DNA of 64,000 nt from Salinisphaera orenii subsp. orenii MK-B5. Lineage in GTDB: Bacteria; Pseudomonadota; Gammaproteobacteria; Nevskiales; Salinisphaeraceae. A program made the position numbers and the translations under genes. The first letter of the stretch is position 1; every line of letters starts with the position of its first letter. Shown here in pieces: positions 31,432-39,993 of this stretch. The stretch lies in assembly GCF_003788635.1 (NCBI RefSeq), contig NZ_AYKH01000001.1, positions 186,001 to 250,000 of the forward strand. The letters are read 5' to 3'. The notes under the pieces were generated by a model that made no database searches, was not told the origin of the DNA, and saw only the letters and a list, made by a program, of their open reading frames with translations.

Positions 31432-31928
31432 ACGCCGTCAAGCAGTGGTATGACAGCCTCGCGCCGCGAGAGCGTATCGCCGTGATCGCGGGGGCCATCG
31501 CCGTCGTGCTGGCGTTGTTCTGGTTCGGCATCTGGCAGCCGCTGAACGAGAGCGTGGCCGATCGCCGCCAGCGCGTGAACGTCGCCGCAGAGCAGGCGCG
31601 CTGGATGCTCGGCATCCGCGAGGAGGCCCGCCTGCTTCAGTCCGACAACAGCCAGCGCAGCATCCAGGGCCGCAACGAGTCGCTGCTGTCGATCGTCGAC
31701 GCGACCAGCCGGGAGAACGGACTGGCCGATGCCGTTCGGCGTATCCAGCCAGACGACGACGATCAGGCGACGGTCAATCTCGATGCCGCGAATTTCAACC
31801 AGATGCTGTTCTGGCTGCGCAGCCTGCAGCGAGACTACGGCGTGAGCACGCGCCAGATCACGGTCACGCCCGACGAGGATGCCGGCACGGTGCAGGCCCG
31901 AATCACGCTGGCACGGAGTGGCGCATGA
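31428..31928 (+). CDS. gspM: Type II secretion platform protein GspM
   Basis: A 166-residue bitopic protein: MNAVKQWYDSLAPRERIAVI, then one transmembrane segment (AGAIAVVLALFWFGIWQPLN) and a periplasmic coiled region plus ferredoxin-like fold. This is the standard GspM architecture. It partners GspL and GspC. Overlaps of four bases join it to gspL and gspN. Confidence 0.9.
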   Translation: MNAVKQWYDSLAPRERIAVIAGAIAVVLALFWFGIWQPLNESVADRRQRVNVAAEQARWMLGIREEARLLQSDNSQRSIQGRNESLLSIVDATSRENGLADAVRRIQPDDDDQATVNLDAANFNQMLFWLRSLQRDYGVSTRQITVTPDEDAGTVQARITLARSGA

Positions 31929-32680
31929 ACTGGCGGCTGGTGCGCTACCTGCTCGTGGGGCTGATCACCTTCGTGATCGGTCTGATCGCATTTTTTCCGG
32001 CGCGGATCGCCGCAGGCTGGATCGAATCGTCGACGCCGGTCACGCTCGGCGGGGTGACCGGCACCGTGTTCGACGGACATGCCGGCTATGTCCAGGGCCC
32101 CGGCGGCGCAATCGAGAACCTGGACTGGCGTCTGCATCCGCTGAATCTCCTCCTGGCGCAGGTCGCAGCCGACATCGAGGTGGACTCCGACCTGGGCGGC
32201 TTCTCCGGCCGCGTCACGCGCTCGCTATTCGGCGGCACACACGTCCGGAACCTCACTGGGAGCGCGTCGGCCGGCTGGCTCGCGAAGCGGGGCGGTGTCA
32301 CCTTCCTGCCGCTGTCATCCGACGTCGCGGTCGACATCCGCGAGGCCAGCGTCGACGACCAGCTTAATTTCAGCGCGCTCGACGGCGCCGTGCGCCTGGG
32401 CAACACCCGCTGGGAACTGTTCAATCCGCCGGTCGAGCTTGGACAGTTCGAGACCGTCCTGGCGCACGGCGACGACGGCATCCGCGCGACGATCGTCGAC
32501 AGCAACGGCCCGCTGGCGATCGACGGCAGCGCCACACTCACCCCCGAACGCCGCTACCGGCTGAACGTGCGCCTGCGCGCTCGCGCCGGTGCCGATGACC
32601 GCCTCGACGGCATGCTCGACCAGCTCGGCGAGGGCGACGACGAGGGCTGGCACCGCGTGCAGGAACAGGGCTCGCTCTAG
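31925..32680 (+). CDS. gspN: Type II secretion protein GspN
   Basis: A 251-residue protein with an N-terminal membrane anchor (YLLVGLITFVIGLIAFFPAR) and the GspN domain (GVTGTVFDGHAGYVQGPGGA, LDWRLHPLNLLLAQVAADIE, LNVRLRARAGADDRLDGMLD). GspN is found in a subset of systems and its role is unclear. It is the last gene of the operon. No gspO prepilin peptidase is present in the window, so it must be encoded elsewhere, perhaps with pil genes. Confidence 0.9.
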   Translation: MNWRLVRYLLVGLITFVIGLIAFFPARIAAGWIESSTPVTLGGVTGTVFDGHAGYVQGPGGAIENLDWRLHPLNLLLAQVAADIEVDSDLGGFSGRVTRSLFGGTHVRNLTGSASAGWLAKRGGVTFLPLSSDVAVDIREASVDDQLNFSALDGAVRLGNTRWELFNPPVELGQFETVLAHGDDGIRATIVDSNGPLAIDGSATLTPERRYRLNVRLRARAGADDRLDGMLDQLGEGDDEGWHRVQEQGSL

Positions 32681-32690
32681 CGCGTGGCGC

Positions 32691-32704
32691 GCCCGCGAGC
32701 GGGC
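32691..32704. terminator. Short stem-loop between convergent gspN and cfa
   Basis: GCCCG-CGAG-CGGGC lies 10 bp after the gspN stop and 113 bp before the cfa stop on the other strand. There is no T-tract, so it is at best a weak terminator. Confidence 0.3.
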
Positions 32705-32817
32705 TGCCCACACAATTTCCGCCGGACCTGATCGGTCGACTCGAATACGGCCCGGTCGCGCCTCGCAGCGCTGTCAGGGTCCGCACGGGCCGCATCACCC
32801 GAGCCGGTGGCTGTGGT

Positions 32818-34065
32818 CTAGCCCGTTCGCTCCAGATCCGCGCTCCAGCGGGCCGCCGGGTCGCTGACCGCCGCCGCGGCCACCGGGTCGGGACCGTACT
32901 GATAGTCGCGGGTGACCGGGACGATGTCGTTGCGCTTGGCCAGCTGCATCTGGAAGACCACGAGGTCCCCCCAGCGGAAGATCGCCTGACAGCCGAGCAG
33001 GTAGAACTCCCACATGCGGCAGAAGCGCTCGCCCAGCCGGTCCCGGAACTCCCCGCGGTGGCGCTGGAAGCGCTCGTTCCAGGCCGCCAGCGTGCGTGCA
33101 TAGTGGAGGCGCAGCACTTCCAGATCCGACAGGCACATGCCGGTCTCCTCAATACAGGGCGCGACCTCGGACAATGACGGCACATAACCGCCGGGAAAGA
33201 TGTATTTCTCGATCCAGCCCTTGGTGTCCTCCACCGGCGGACCGCTGCGGCCGATGCTGTGGATCAGGCTGCGTCCGCCCGGCGCCAGCAGCGCGTTCAC
33301 GGTATCGAAGAAGGTCTGGAACTGCGGCCGACCCACATGCTCGAACATGCCCACGCTCACGATCGCGTCGTAGCTGCCCTCGTGCTCGCGATAGTCCTGC
33401 TGCAGGAAACGCACCCGCTCGGACAGCCCTTCGGCCTCGGCCCGCTCACAGGCGTAGCGGTACTGATTGTCCGACAGCGTCAGCCCCGTCACGTCGACGC
33501 CGTGGTGGCGTGCAAGATATAGCGCCATACCGCCCCAGCCGCAGCCGATGTCCAGCACCCGGTCGCCGGGCTTGAGACACAGCTTGCGCGCGATGTGGCG
33601 GCATTTGGCTCGCTGCGCCTCCTCCAGCGAGGCGTCCGGCGTCTCGAAATAGGCGCAGGAGTACTGCATGTCGCCGTCCAGGAAGCGCTCGAACAGGCCG
33701 TTGTCGATGTCGTAGTGGTGCTGGACGTTGCGCCGCGAGCGCAGCCGCGAGTTGGCTTCGCGGATGCCCCGCAGGGCGTGGCGCGCGATGTCGAGTATCC
33801 GGCTGCCACCGAAGTTGCGCGCATTGGCGAAGTAGAGTTCGAACAGCGCCATGAGGCCGCCCTCGCCGGGCCACCAGTCACCGTCCATATACGCCTCGCC
33901 GAAGGCCATCTCCGGATCGGAGAGCAGCCGCGTGAGGACCCGGCGGTCGCGCAGATGGATGTGCGCCTTGGGCGCCCCCTGGCCGATCAGCTGCGTACGA
34001 CCGTCCGGGTAATGAATGACGAGCGTGCCCTCGTCGATCAGCCGGTCGAAAAAACGTGTCTTCAT
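32818..34065 (-). CDS. cfa: Cyclopropane-fatty-acyl-phospholipid synthase
   Basis: A 415-residue CFA synthase that adds a methylene from SAM across double bonds of membrane lipids. The N-terminal lipid-binding region (GEAYMDGDWWPGEGGLMALF) is followed by NVQHHYDIDNGLFERFLDGD, YSCAYFE, the SAM site VLDIGCGWGGMALYLARHHG, LTLSDNQYRYA and FEHVG, IEKYIFPGGYVPSLSEV and a C-terminal FQMQLAKR. The active-site Cys, Glu and His motifs are intact. The product stiffens membranes under acid, osmotic or stationary stress. Divergent from the UspA gene. Confidence 0.93.
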   Translation of the reverse strand: MKTRFFDRLIDEGTLVIHYPDGRTQLIGQGAPKAHIHLRDRRVLTRLLSDPEMAFGEAYMDGDWWPGEGGLMALFELYFANARNFGGSRILDIARHALRGIREANSRLRSRRNVQHHYDIDNGLFERFLDGDMQYSCAYFETPDASLEEAQRAKCRHIARKLCLKPGDRVLDIGCGWGGMALYLARHHGVDVTGLTLSDNQYRYACERAEAEGLSERVRFLQQDYREHEGSYDAIVSVGMFEHVGRPQFQTFFDTVNALLAPGGRSLIHSIGRSGPPVEDTKGWIEKYIFPGGYVPSLSEVAPCIEETGMCLSDLEVLRLHYARTLAAWNERFQRHRGEFRDRLGERFCRMWEFYLLGCQAIFRWGDLVVFQMQLAKRNDIVPVTRDYQYGPDPVAAAAVSDPAARWSADLERTG

Positions 34066-34310
34066 TGTCTCCCGTCCCCGGGGCCGACAACACGTAGCGG
34101 CGCCGTCCGCCCCATTGATGCCAAGGACTCAACCATACACCGATCGTATTTCAATGTATAGTGCACTTTTATTTTCGCGCGACCTGCCGCCACGAGGACC
34201 GCCATGCCGCGATGGTTCAAGTGTGCCTCGGCGGCGGCCGCAGTTGAAGGCCGGGCGCACCCCGGGCCGTGCTAGGGTCGATGCCTGACCTGACGACCCG
34301 CAAAGACAAC

Positions 34311-34751
34311 ATGATCGACACGATTCTCGTTGCCGTCGACGGTTCGGAACATTCCCGGCGTGCGCTGGAATGGGCCTGCGACATGGCCCCGCGCTACGAC
34401 GCCCGGCTGCACGTGCTGCATGTCCCGCAGGCGGTCGGCCACGACAAGACGCTGGTCCTCGGCGGCGCCGCGATCAGCGTGAAGACCAGCAACGAGGACG
34501 TTGAGAAGGCCGGCCACGACGTGATCGAGGCCGCCCGGCGCATCGCCGCGGACCACGCGATCCGCGAAATGACCACCGAGGTCGGCTCCGGCGATCCGGC
34601 GCGCCGCATCGTCGAGTGCGCCGAGCGGCTCGACGCCGATCTCATCGTCATGGGCCGGCGCGGGCTGACGAATTTCGGCGGCCTGCTCATGGGTAGCGTG
34701 ACCCACAAGGTCGGCCACCTCGCGCCGTGCGCCTGCATGACGGTGCGCTAG
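34311..34751 (+). CDS. Universal stress protein, UspA family
   Basis: A 146-residue single-domain UspA protein from the ATG at 34311; an earlier in-frame ATG at 34269 encodes a short non-homologous extension. It opens MIDTILVAVDGSEHSRRALE, and has the ATP-binding motif G-2x-G-9x-G-S in GRRGLTNFGGLLMGSVTHKV, so it is of the nucleotide-binding (UspFG/MJ0577) subtype. The Ala/Arg-rich middle and MTVR end are typical. Its exact stress role cannot be read from the sequence. Confidence 0.88.
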   Translation: MIDTILVAVDGSEHSRRALEWACDMAPRYDARLHVLHVPQAVGHDKTLVLGGAAISVKTSNEDVEKAGHDVIEAARRIAADHAIREMTTEVGSGDPARRIVECAERLDADLIVMGRRGLTNFGGLLMGSVTHKVGHLAPCACMTVR

Positions 34752-35087
34752 GGCCTGCCAACACGGCATACGAGCCCGCGCCGGGCGTTGCCTGAAAATC
34801 ACTACGGGCGGCAAGACGAGGCGTCGTGCGTGCCGCATCGTCATTCAACGCCAGAGTGCCACAACACTGGACTGCCTTACCCCGGTCGTTTCACGGGGCG
34901 CTTGGCCCTTCAGGCTGGGTCGCCCATCAACACTCGACCAGGGCGCGCTGCGGCGCTGCCAGTCTGCACCGTGCGCGCCACGCTCGGCGAGTCGCACCTT
35001 GCCGCAGTCGACGTGCAGTCTGCAACGCGACGTGCGAATGCAGTTTTAGCGGGCGCTGGCCGCCGGCACGGGCCGGGCGATCGTCGG
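34752..35087. other. Gene-free spacer, 336 bp
   Basis: Lies between convergent UspA and YceI genes. I see no ORF with coding character, no RNA gene and no strong terminator hairpin with a T-tract. Confidence 0.5.
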
Positions 35088-35693
35088 CTACTGGCGTATC
35101 GCCTCGAACTCGAAGTCCAGTTCGACCGTGTCGCCCACCATGCCGTTGGCCACCCCGTAATCGATGCCCCAGCGGCTGCGCTCGATGCGGGTGCTCGCCG
35201 ATACGCCCAGGGTATGCTGGCCGTGGCCGAAGGGATACTCCGCGCTCTTGTTGATGGTCACATCCAGCGTCACCGGATGGGTCTCACCGTGCAGCGTGAG
35301 ATCGCCCTCGAGTTGTCCGCCGTCCTCGCCGTCCGGCCTGTACTCGCGCGCCACGAATACGATCTCCGGGTGATCCTCGACCGCCAGGAAATCGTCGCCG
35401 CGGACGTGGCCGTCGCGCTCCTCGTGATTGGTGAACACGCTGTCGGCGGCGATCTCCACGCGACCTTCGGACAGCTCGCGGGCAGCCTCGTCGTAGACGA
35501 AGCTGCCTTCACCCTCCAGAAACATGCCCAGCACATCGGCATAGCCGACGTGCTCGATCGAGAAACCGATGGAGAAATGGTCCGGATCGATCTCGTAGCG
35601 TTCGGGCTCCGCCACGGCCGTGCCTGCGGCACATAGGGCGAGCGCGGCCGCGGTCAGGCGCGCGCCGGTCAGGGTCGACGTCGGGAATGGCAT
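35088..35693 (-). CDS. YceI-family periplasmic protein
   Basis: A 201-residue lipocalin-like protein from the ATG at 35693. Signal peptide at about 1-28 (LTAAALALCAAGTAVAEPER). The YceI pattern is complete: YEIDPDHFSIGFSIEHVGYA, GMFLEGEGSFVYDEAA, VEIAADSVFTNHEERDGHVR, DDFLAVEDHPEIVFVAREY, LTLHGETHPVTLDVTIN and SRWGIDYGVANGMVGDTVEL. These proteins bind long isoprenoid chains in the periplasm. The gene lies 55 bp after the CDP-alcohol transferase gene, same direction, so it may be co-transcribed. Confidence 0.9.
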   Translation of the reverse strand: MPFPTSTLTGARLTAAALALCAAGTAVAEPERYEIDPDHFSIGFSIEHVGYADVLGMFLEGEGSFVYDEAARELSEGRVEIAADSVFTNHEERDGHVRGDDFLAVEDHPEIVFVAREYRPDGEDGGQLEGDLTLHGETHPVTLDVTINKSAEYPFGHGQHTLGVSASTRIERSRWGIDYGVANGMVGDTVELDFEFEAIRQ

Positions 35694-35748
35694 GATCGTG
35701 TCTCCTATGGGCTCGGGGTCATCGATTGTCGTCTTGCCGCGTCGGCCG

Positions 35749-36540
35749 TCATGACGCGTCAGGCGTACGAGCATCGCATCGGTGGCGCAGCAGCCACCAC
35801 GTGTCGCGGCCGAACGACACCGCCAGCAGCGACAGCGCCGTCGCAGCGGCCCCGACGGCCACGGCGGCGGGCATCGCCGGCACAAAGCACAGCAACAGGG
35901 TCACGACCTGCCAGACGCACACGACCTTGCGGAAAACGCTCGGCGGCAGGGGCCGGCGCATCCACGGCAGCAGGCGCCCCGCGCACACGAACAGATAGCG
36001 CGCCAGGCCGATCCCCAGCACCCAGGGGCCGACCCGTTCGGTCGCCACCAGGCCGACGCAGAGCACGAGGATGAAAAACGCATCCAGTTCCATGTCGAAG
36101 CGGGCGCCGAACGCGGTGATCGAGCGCGTGCGGCGCGCCACCCAGCCGTCGACGCCGTCGAGCAGCAGTGCCGCTAGCGCCAGGCCGAGCACGGCATAGG
36201 GGTGGGCACGCGGCACCTCCGGAAACACCAGCAGGCCGGCGATGAGCAGCACGAAGGCCGCGCGCAGCAGCGTGACCCGGTTGGCCCAGCCCAGCCGGGC
36301 CGGCGGCGCCTCGCCCGGCCCCACGAGCACGACCGCGAGCGCGAGATACAATCCCCCGGCCGAGACGCGCAGCATCGGCGGCGCGTCGAGAAGCCCCATG
36401 GCCAGCTCCACGCCCGCGAACAGCAGTGTAAATCCGATCAGCAGTTCGCCCGCCGCTCGCAGACGCCGCCGGGCCGGCGAGGCGGCGCTAGTGGGCCCCT
36501 CGCCGACCGCCGGCGTGCCATGCTCGAACGCGCGCATCAT
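35749..36540 (-). CDS. CDP-alcohol phosphatidyltransferase family membrane protein
   Basis: A 263-residue polytopic protein with about seven membrane segments. The catalytic motif DG-x2-AR-x8-G-x3-D-x3-D is present as DGVDGWVARRTRSITAFGAR, then FDMELD. Enzymes of this class condense a CDP-activated lipid or alcohol with a second alcohol. I use the ATG at 36540; a GTG eleven codons upstream is possible. It is divergent (115 bp) from the dehydrogenase that opens the pterin-like cluster, so it may supply a lipid anchor to that pathway. Substrate unknown; it is not a typical PgsA, which is shorter. Confidence 0.82.
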   Translation of the reverse strand: MMRAFEHGTPAVGEGPTSAASPARRRLRAAGELLIGFTLLFAGVELAMGLLDAPPMLRVSAGGLYLALAVVLVGPGEAPPARLGWANRVTLLRAAFVLLIAGLLVFPEVPRAHPYAVLGLALAALLLDGVDGWVARRTRSITAFGARFDMELDAFFILVLCVGLVATERVGPWVLGIGLARYLFVCAGRLLPWMRRPLPPSVFRKVVCVWQVVTLLLCFVPAMPAAVAVGAAATALSLLAVSFGRDTWWLLRHRCDARTPDAS

Positions 36541-36655
36541 CGCGGCTCGCCGCGGATATCGATGCGCGGCCACCCTGCACGCCGGCCGCGCGCTGGATCA
36601 ACCGCGCCCGGGCTGCAAGTATTGCCGGAGAATTTCTGTTGCATGACATCCATAC

Positions 36656-37633
36656 ATGAATGATACCGGCGACCGCGCCTTTTGGTTGCACCCGCCCCAC
36701 GACAGCCGCATCGAGCCGATCGCCGTGGGCGCGCCGGACGCCGGCGAACTGCGCGTGCGCAGCCGCTACAGTGCGGTCAGCCGCGGCACCGAGACGCTGG
36801 TCTACGCCGGTGGCGTGCCGGCGAGCGAATACGAGCGCATGCGGGCACCGTTCCAGGCCGGCGCCCTGCCCGGCCCAGTACGCCACGGCTACGCGAACGT
36901 CGGCGTGGTCGAGGCCGGTCCGGACGAGTGGCTCGGGCGCGAGGTGTTCTGTCTGTATTCGCACCAGACGCGCTACGTGGTGCCCGTCGACGCCGTCGTC
37001 GCCCTGCCGGCGGACGTACCGCCGGAGCGCGCGATCCTCGCGGCCAACATGGAGACCGCGATCAACGCGCTCTGGGACACGGCGCCGGGCATCGGCGAGC
37101 GCATCACCGTGATCGGCGCCGGCGTGGTCGGCGCGCTGGTCGCGGGACTCGCCGCGTCGCTGCCCGGCGCCGACGTCGAACTGGTGGACATCGACGACCG
37201 CAAGGCGCGGCTGGGCGACGCTCTGGGCGTGCGCTTTCGCTCGCCGGCGGCGGCCGCGGGCGAGCGCGACCGCGTCATTCACGCCAGTGGCAGCGAGGCC
37301 GGGCTCGCCCAGGCTCTGACGCTGGCCGGTTTCGAGGCCACCGTCACCGAGATGAGCTGGTACGGCACGCAGGCGCCGCGGGTTCCGCTCGGCGGCGCCT
37401 TCCACTCGCGGCGTCTGACGCTGCGGGCAAGCCAGGTGGGCGGCGTCGCGCCCGGCCAGCGCCCGCGCTGGAGCCACCACCGCCGCCTCGCGCTGGCGGT
37501 CTCGCTGCTCGCCGACGCCCGCTTCGACGCCCTCATCGACGCCGAGGCGCCCTTCGAGCGCCTGCCCGAGGTCATGGCGCGTCTGGCCGACCCGCAGGAT
37601 GCCACGCTCTGCCAGCGCATCCGCTATGACTAG
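36656..37633 (+). CDS. MDR-family dehydrogenase without zinc ligands (BchC-like)
   Basis: A 325-residue medium-chain dehydrogenase/reductase. The N-terminal GroES-like part contains RSRYSAVSRGTETLVYAGG and GPVRHGYANVGVVEAG; the Rossmann part has TVIGAGVVGALVAGLAASLP and an Asp (VELVDIDDRKA) suggesting NAD. Catalytic and structural zinc Cys residues of alcohol dehydrogenases are lacking. The end (MSWYGTQAPRVPLGGAFHSR, RLTLRASQVGGVAP) matches a subfamily usually found beside PTPS-like and glycosyltransferase genes, as here. The substrate is unknown. Confidence 0.8.
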   Translation: MNDTGDRAFWLHPPHDSRIEPIAVGAPDAGELRVRSRYSAVSRGTETLVYAGGVPASEYERMRAPFQAGALPGPVRHGYANVGVVEAGPDEWLGREVFCLYSHQTRYVVPVDAVVALPADVPPERAILAANMETAINALWDTAPGIGERITVIGAGVVGALVAGLAASLPGADVELVDIDDRKARLGDALGVRFRSPAAAAGERDRVIHASGSEAGLAQALTLAGFEATVTEMSWYGTQAPRVPLGGAFHSRRLTLRASQVGGVAPGQRPRWSHHRRLALAVSLLADARFDALIDAEAPFERLPEVMARLADPQDATLCQRIRYD

Positions 37634-37670
37634 CGCGCGCGTATCGCCACCCCATACCACAGGATCTGCC

Positions 37671-38069
37671 ATGTACAGTCTGACCGTCCGCGATCACTTC
37701 ATGATCGCCCACAGTTTCAACGGCGAGATATTCGGCCCGGCCCAGCACACCCACGGTGCGACCTACGTGGTCGACGTCACCTTCCGGCGCGAGGCGCTCG
37801 ACGCCGACGACCTGGTCATCGACATCGGTCTGGCCGGCGCGGGCCTCAAGGAGGTGCTCGCCGGGCTGAACATGCGCGATCTGGACGAGGAGCCGGCCTT
37901 CTCGGGCCGCAACACCACGACCGAATTCCTCGCCGGGGTGGTCTTCGAGCGCATGCGCGAGGCCATCCGCGCCGGCCGGCTCGGCGACAGCGCCCGCGGC
38001 GTCGAGGCGATGAGCGTGACTCTGTCGGAGTCGCATATCGCCTGGGCGAGCTTCGAGGGCCGCGTGTGA
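37671..38069 (+). CDS. PTPS/QueD-fold protein lacking catalytic residues
   Basis: A 132-residue T-fold protein of the 6-pyruvoyl-tetrahydropterin synthase/6-carboxytetrahydropterin synthase family. Zinc ligands His14 (MIAHSFNG), His26 and His28 (QHTHGATY) and the pterin-anchoring Glu120 (SESHIAW) are present. The protein has no Cys at all, so the nucleophile that normally precedes HGH is absent, and the LDHxxLN catalytic motif reads LNMRDLD at 66-72. It therefore probably binds a pterin-like ligand but performs different chemistry. AGGA precedes the ATG; four-base overlap with the glycosyltransferase gene. Confidence 0.82.
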   Translation: MYSLTVRDHFMIAHSFNGEIFGPAQHTHGATYVVDVTFRREALDADDLVIDIGLAGAGLKEVLAGLNMRDLDEEPAFSGRNTTTEFLAGVVFERMREAIRAGRLGDSARGVEAMSVTLSESHIAWASFEGRV

Positions 38070-39127
38070 CGCCGATCACGTTCGTCGTCGCCGGCGATCC
38101 GGAACAGCGCACCGGCGGCTACCGTTACGACGCGCGCATCGTCGCCGGTCTGCGCGAACTCGGCCACCCGGTCTCGGTGGCCGGGCTCGAGGGCCGCTTT
38201 CCGGAGCCCGATGCCCGGGCCGCGCGCGCCCTCGAACGGGCGCTGGACGCCTGCGCCGACGGCGCCTGCGTGATCGTCGACGGGCTCGTGCTCGGCGGCC
38301 TGGCCGAGACCGCCCGTGCCCACGCCGATCGCCTGCGCCTGATCGCGCTCGTACATCACCCGCTCGCCGACGAGACCGGCCTGACGGCCGCCGCGAGCGC
38401 CCGGCTGCTCGCCGACGAACGCGCCGCACTGGCCGTCGCCCGGGCGGTGGTCGTCACCAGCGGCTTCACCGCCCGCCGACTGGTCGAGCTCGGCCTCGCC
38501 GCCGCTCCGCCGCGGGTGATCGAGCCCGGCACCGATCCGGCGCCGGTGGCCCGCGGCAGCGACGGCCCCGGCTGCCGCCTGCTGTGTGTCGCGACCGTCA
38601 CCCCCCGCAAGGGCCACGCCGTGCTCCTCGACGCACTCGCCCGGCTCGCCGACCGCGACTGGCACTGCGACGTGGTCGGCAGCCTCGACCGCGAGCCGGC
38701 ACACGCGGCCTGTATCCGCGCCCGCATCGACACGCTCGGCCTCGGCGCACGCGTGCACTTGCACGGCGACTGCAACGAGCGCGAACTCGCCGCCGCCTAC
38801 GATCGTGCCGATCTGTTCGTGCTGGCCTCGCATTACGAAGGCTACGGGATGGTCGTCACCGAGGCCCTGGCCCGCGGTCTGCCGCTGGTCACGACTAACG
38901 GCGGAGCGCTCGCCGATACGGTTCCGGCGCGGGCCGCGCGCACGGCCGCCCCCGGCGACGTCGCCGCGCTGGCCGCCGCGCTGGGCTCGCTGCTGGACGA
39001 CCCGGCCGCGCTGGCCGCCGTGCGGCGCGGCGCGCTGGCCGAGCGCGAACGACTGCGCCGCTGGCGGGCGTCCGCCACCGAGTTCTCGACGATCGTCGAA
39101 GCCCTGGCCGACGACGTGCCGGCATGA
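38066..39127 (+). CDS. GT4-type glycosyltransferase
   Basis: A 353-residue GT-B fold enzyme starting at GTG. The N-terminal domain has VVAGDPEQRTGGYRYDARIV; the C-terminal donor-binding domain has CVATVTPRKGHAVLLDALAR, VHLHGDCNERELAAAYDRAD and the retaining E-x7-E motif in SHYEGYGMVVTEALARGLPL. It would move a sugar from a nucleotide donor to an acceptor made in this cluster. Overlaps of four bases on both sides put it in a five-gene operon. Confidence 0.88.
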   Translation: MTPITFVVAGDPEQRTGGYRYDARIVAGLRELGHPVSVAGLEGRFPEPDARAARALERALDACADGACVIVDGLVLGGLAETARAHADRLRLIALVHHPLADETGLTAAASARLLADERAALAVARAVVVTSGFTARRLVELGLAAAPPRVIEPGTDPAPVARGSDGPGCRLLCVATVTPRKGHAVLLDALARLADRDWHCDVVGSLDREPAHAACIRARIDTLGLGARVHLHGDCNERELAAAYDRADLFVLASHYEGYGMVVTEALARGLPLVTTNGGALADTVPARAARTAAPGDVAALAAALGSLLDDPAALAAVRRGALAERERLRRWRASATEFSTIVEALADDVPA

Positions 39128-39993
39128 GCGATGCGATCGTCCCGGACGCCCGCTTCGCCGCCGACTGGCTCGCCCTGCGCGAACCCGCCGACCACGCCGC
39201 GCGCAGCAGTGGACTGAGCGAAGCCGCAGCGGCCCGGCTGGCCGCTGCGCCGGACGACACCCTGCGGATCGTAGATCTCGGCTGCGGCAGCGGCTCGAAT
39301 CTGCGCCATCTGGCACCGCGTCTGCCCGGACCCCAGCACTGGCACCTGGTCGATCACGACGCCGATCTGCTGGCCCGCGCGGCGCGCGAGTGCGCCGACC
39401 AGCGCGATCGCTCGGGGCGCCCGGTAACGATCACCACAATCGCCGCGGACCTCGACCACGATCCGGGGGCCCTGATCGCCGAAGCGCATCTGGTGACCGC
39501 CGCGGCGCTGTTGGATCTGGTCGATGCCGACTGGCTGGATCGTCTCGCGACCGCCTGTGCCGCCCACGTCGTCCCGGCGCTGATCGCGCTCAGCGTGGAC
39601 GGCGATCTGGCCTTCGAGACCGACGGCGCGCCCGAGGATGATGAAGACGACGCCTTCGTCTTCGCCCGGCTCGCCGAGCACCAGCGCCGCGACAAGGGCT
39701 TCGGCGCCGCGCTCGGCACGCAGGCGCCGGCGGCGTTCGAGCGGGCCTTCCAGCGCCACGGCTGGCACGTGGCTCCGGCTGCGACCCCCTGGCGTCTCGG
39801 CCGCGACGACGCCCGGCTCGCCGCCGCCCTGATCGACGGCTGGCGCGAGGCGGCCACCGCCCAGGCCCCGGCCCGCGCGGCCCGCATCGCCGGCTGGGCG
39901 CGGCGGCGCGCGGCGGATGTCGCCGCCGGCCGGGCATGCTGCCGCGTGGGGCACCGCGACCTGCTCGCCACGCCGCCGCGGGCCGAGCCGTGA
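39124..39993 (+). CDS. Class I SAM-dependent methyltransferase
   Basis: A 289-residue protein. The SAM-binding motif I is IVDLGCGSGSNLRHLAPRLP at about residues 43-62, with acidic motif II LVDHDADLLARAARE. A DLVDADWLDRLATACAAHVV stretch matches motif post-I, and the rest is Ala-rich. The acceptor cannot be read. It is cotranslated with the glycosyltransferase and the membrane protein, so its substrate is likely the same compound. Confidence 0.83.
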   Translation: MSDAIVPDARFAADWLALREPADHAARSSGLSEAAAARLAAAPDDTLRIVDLGCGSGSNLRHLAPRLPGPQHWHLVDHDADLLARAARECADQRDRSGRPVTITTIAADLDHDPGALIAEAHLVTAAALLDLVDADWLDRLATACAAHVVPALIALSVDGDLAFETDGAPEDDEDDAFVFARLAEHQRRDKGFGAALGTQAPAAFERAFQRHGWHVAPAATPWRLGRDDARLAAALIDGWREAATAQAPARAARIAGWARRRAADVAAGRACCRVGHRDLLATPPRAEP

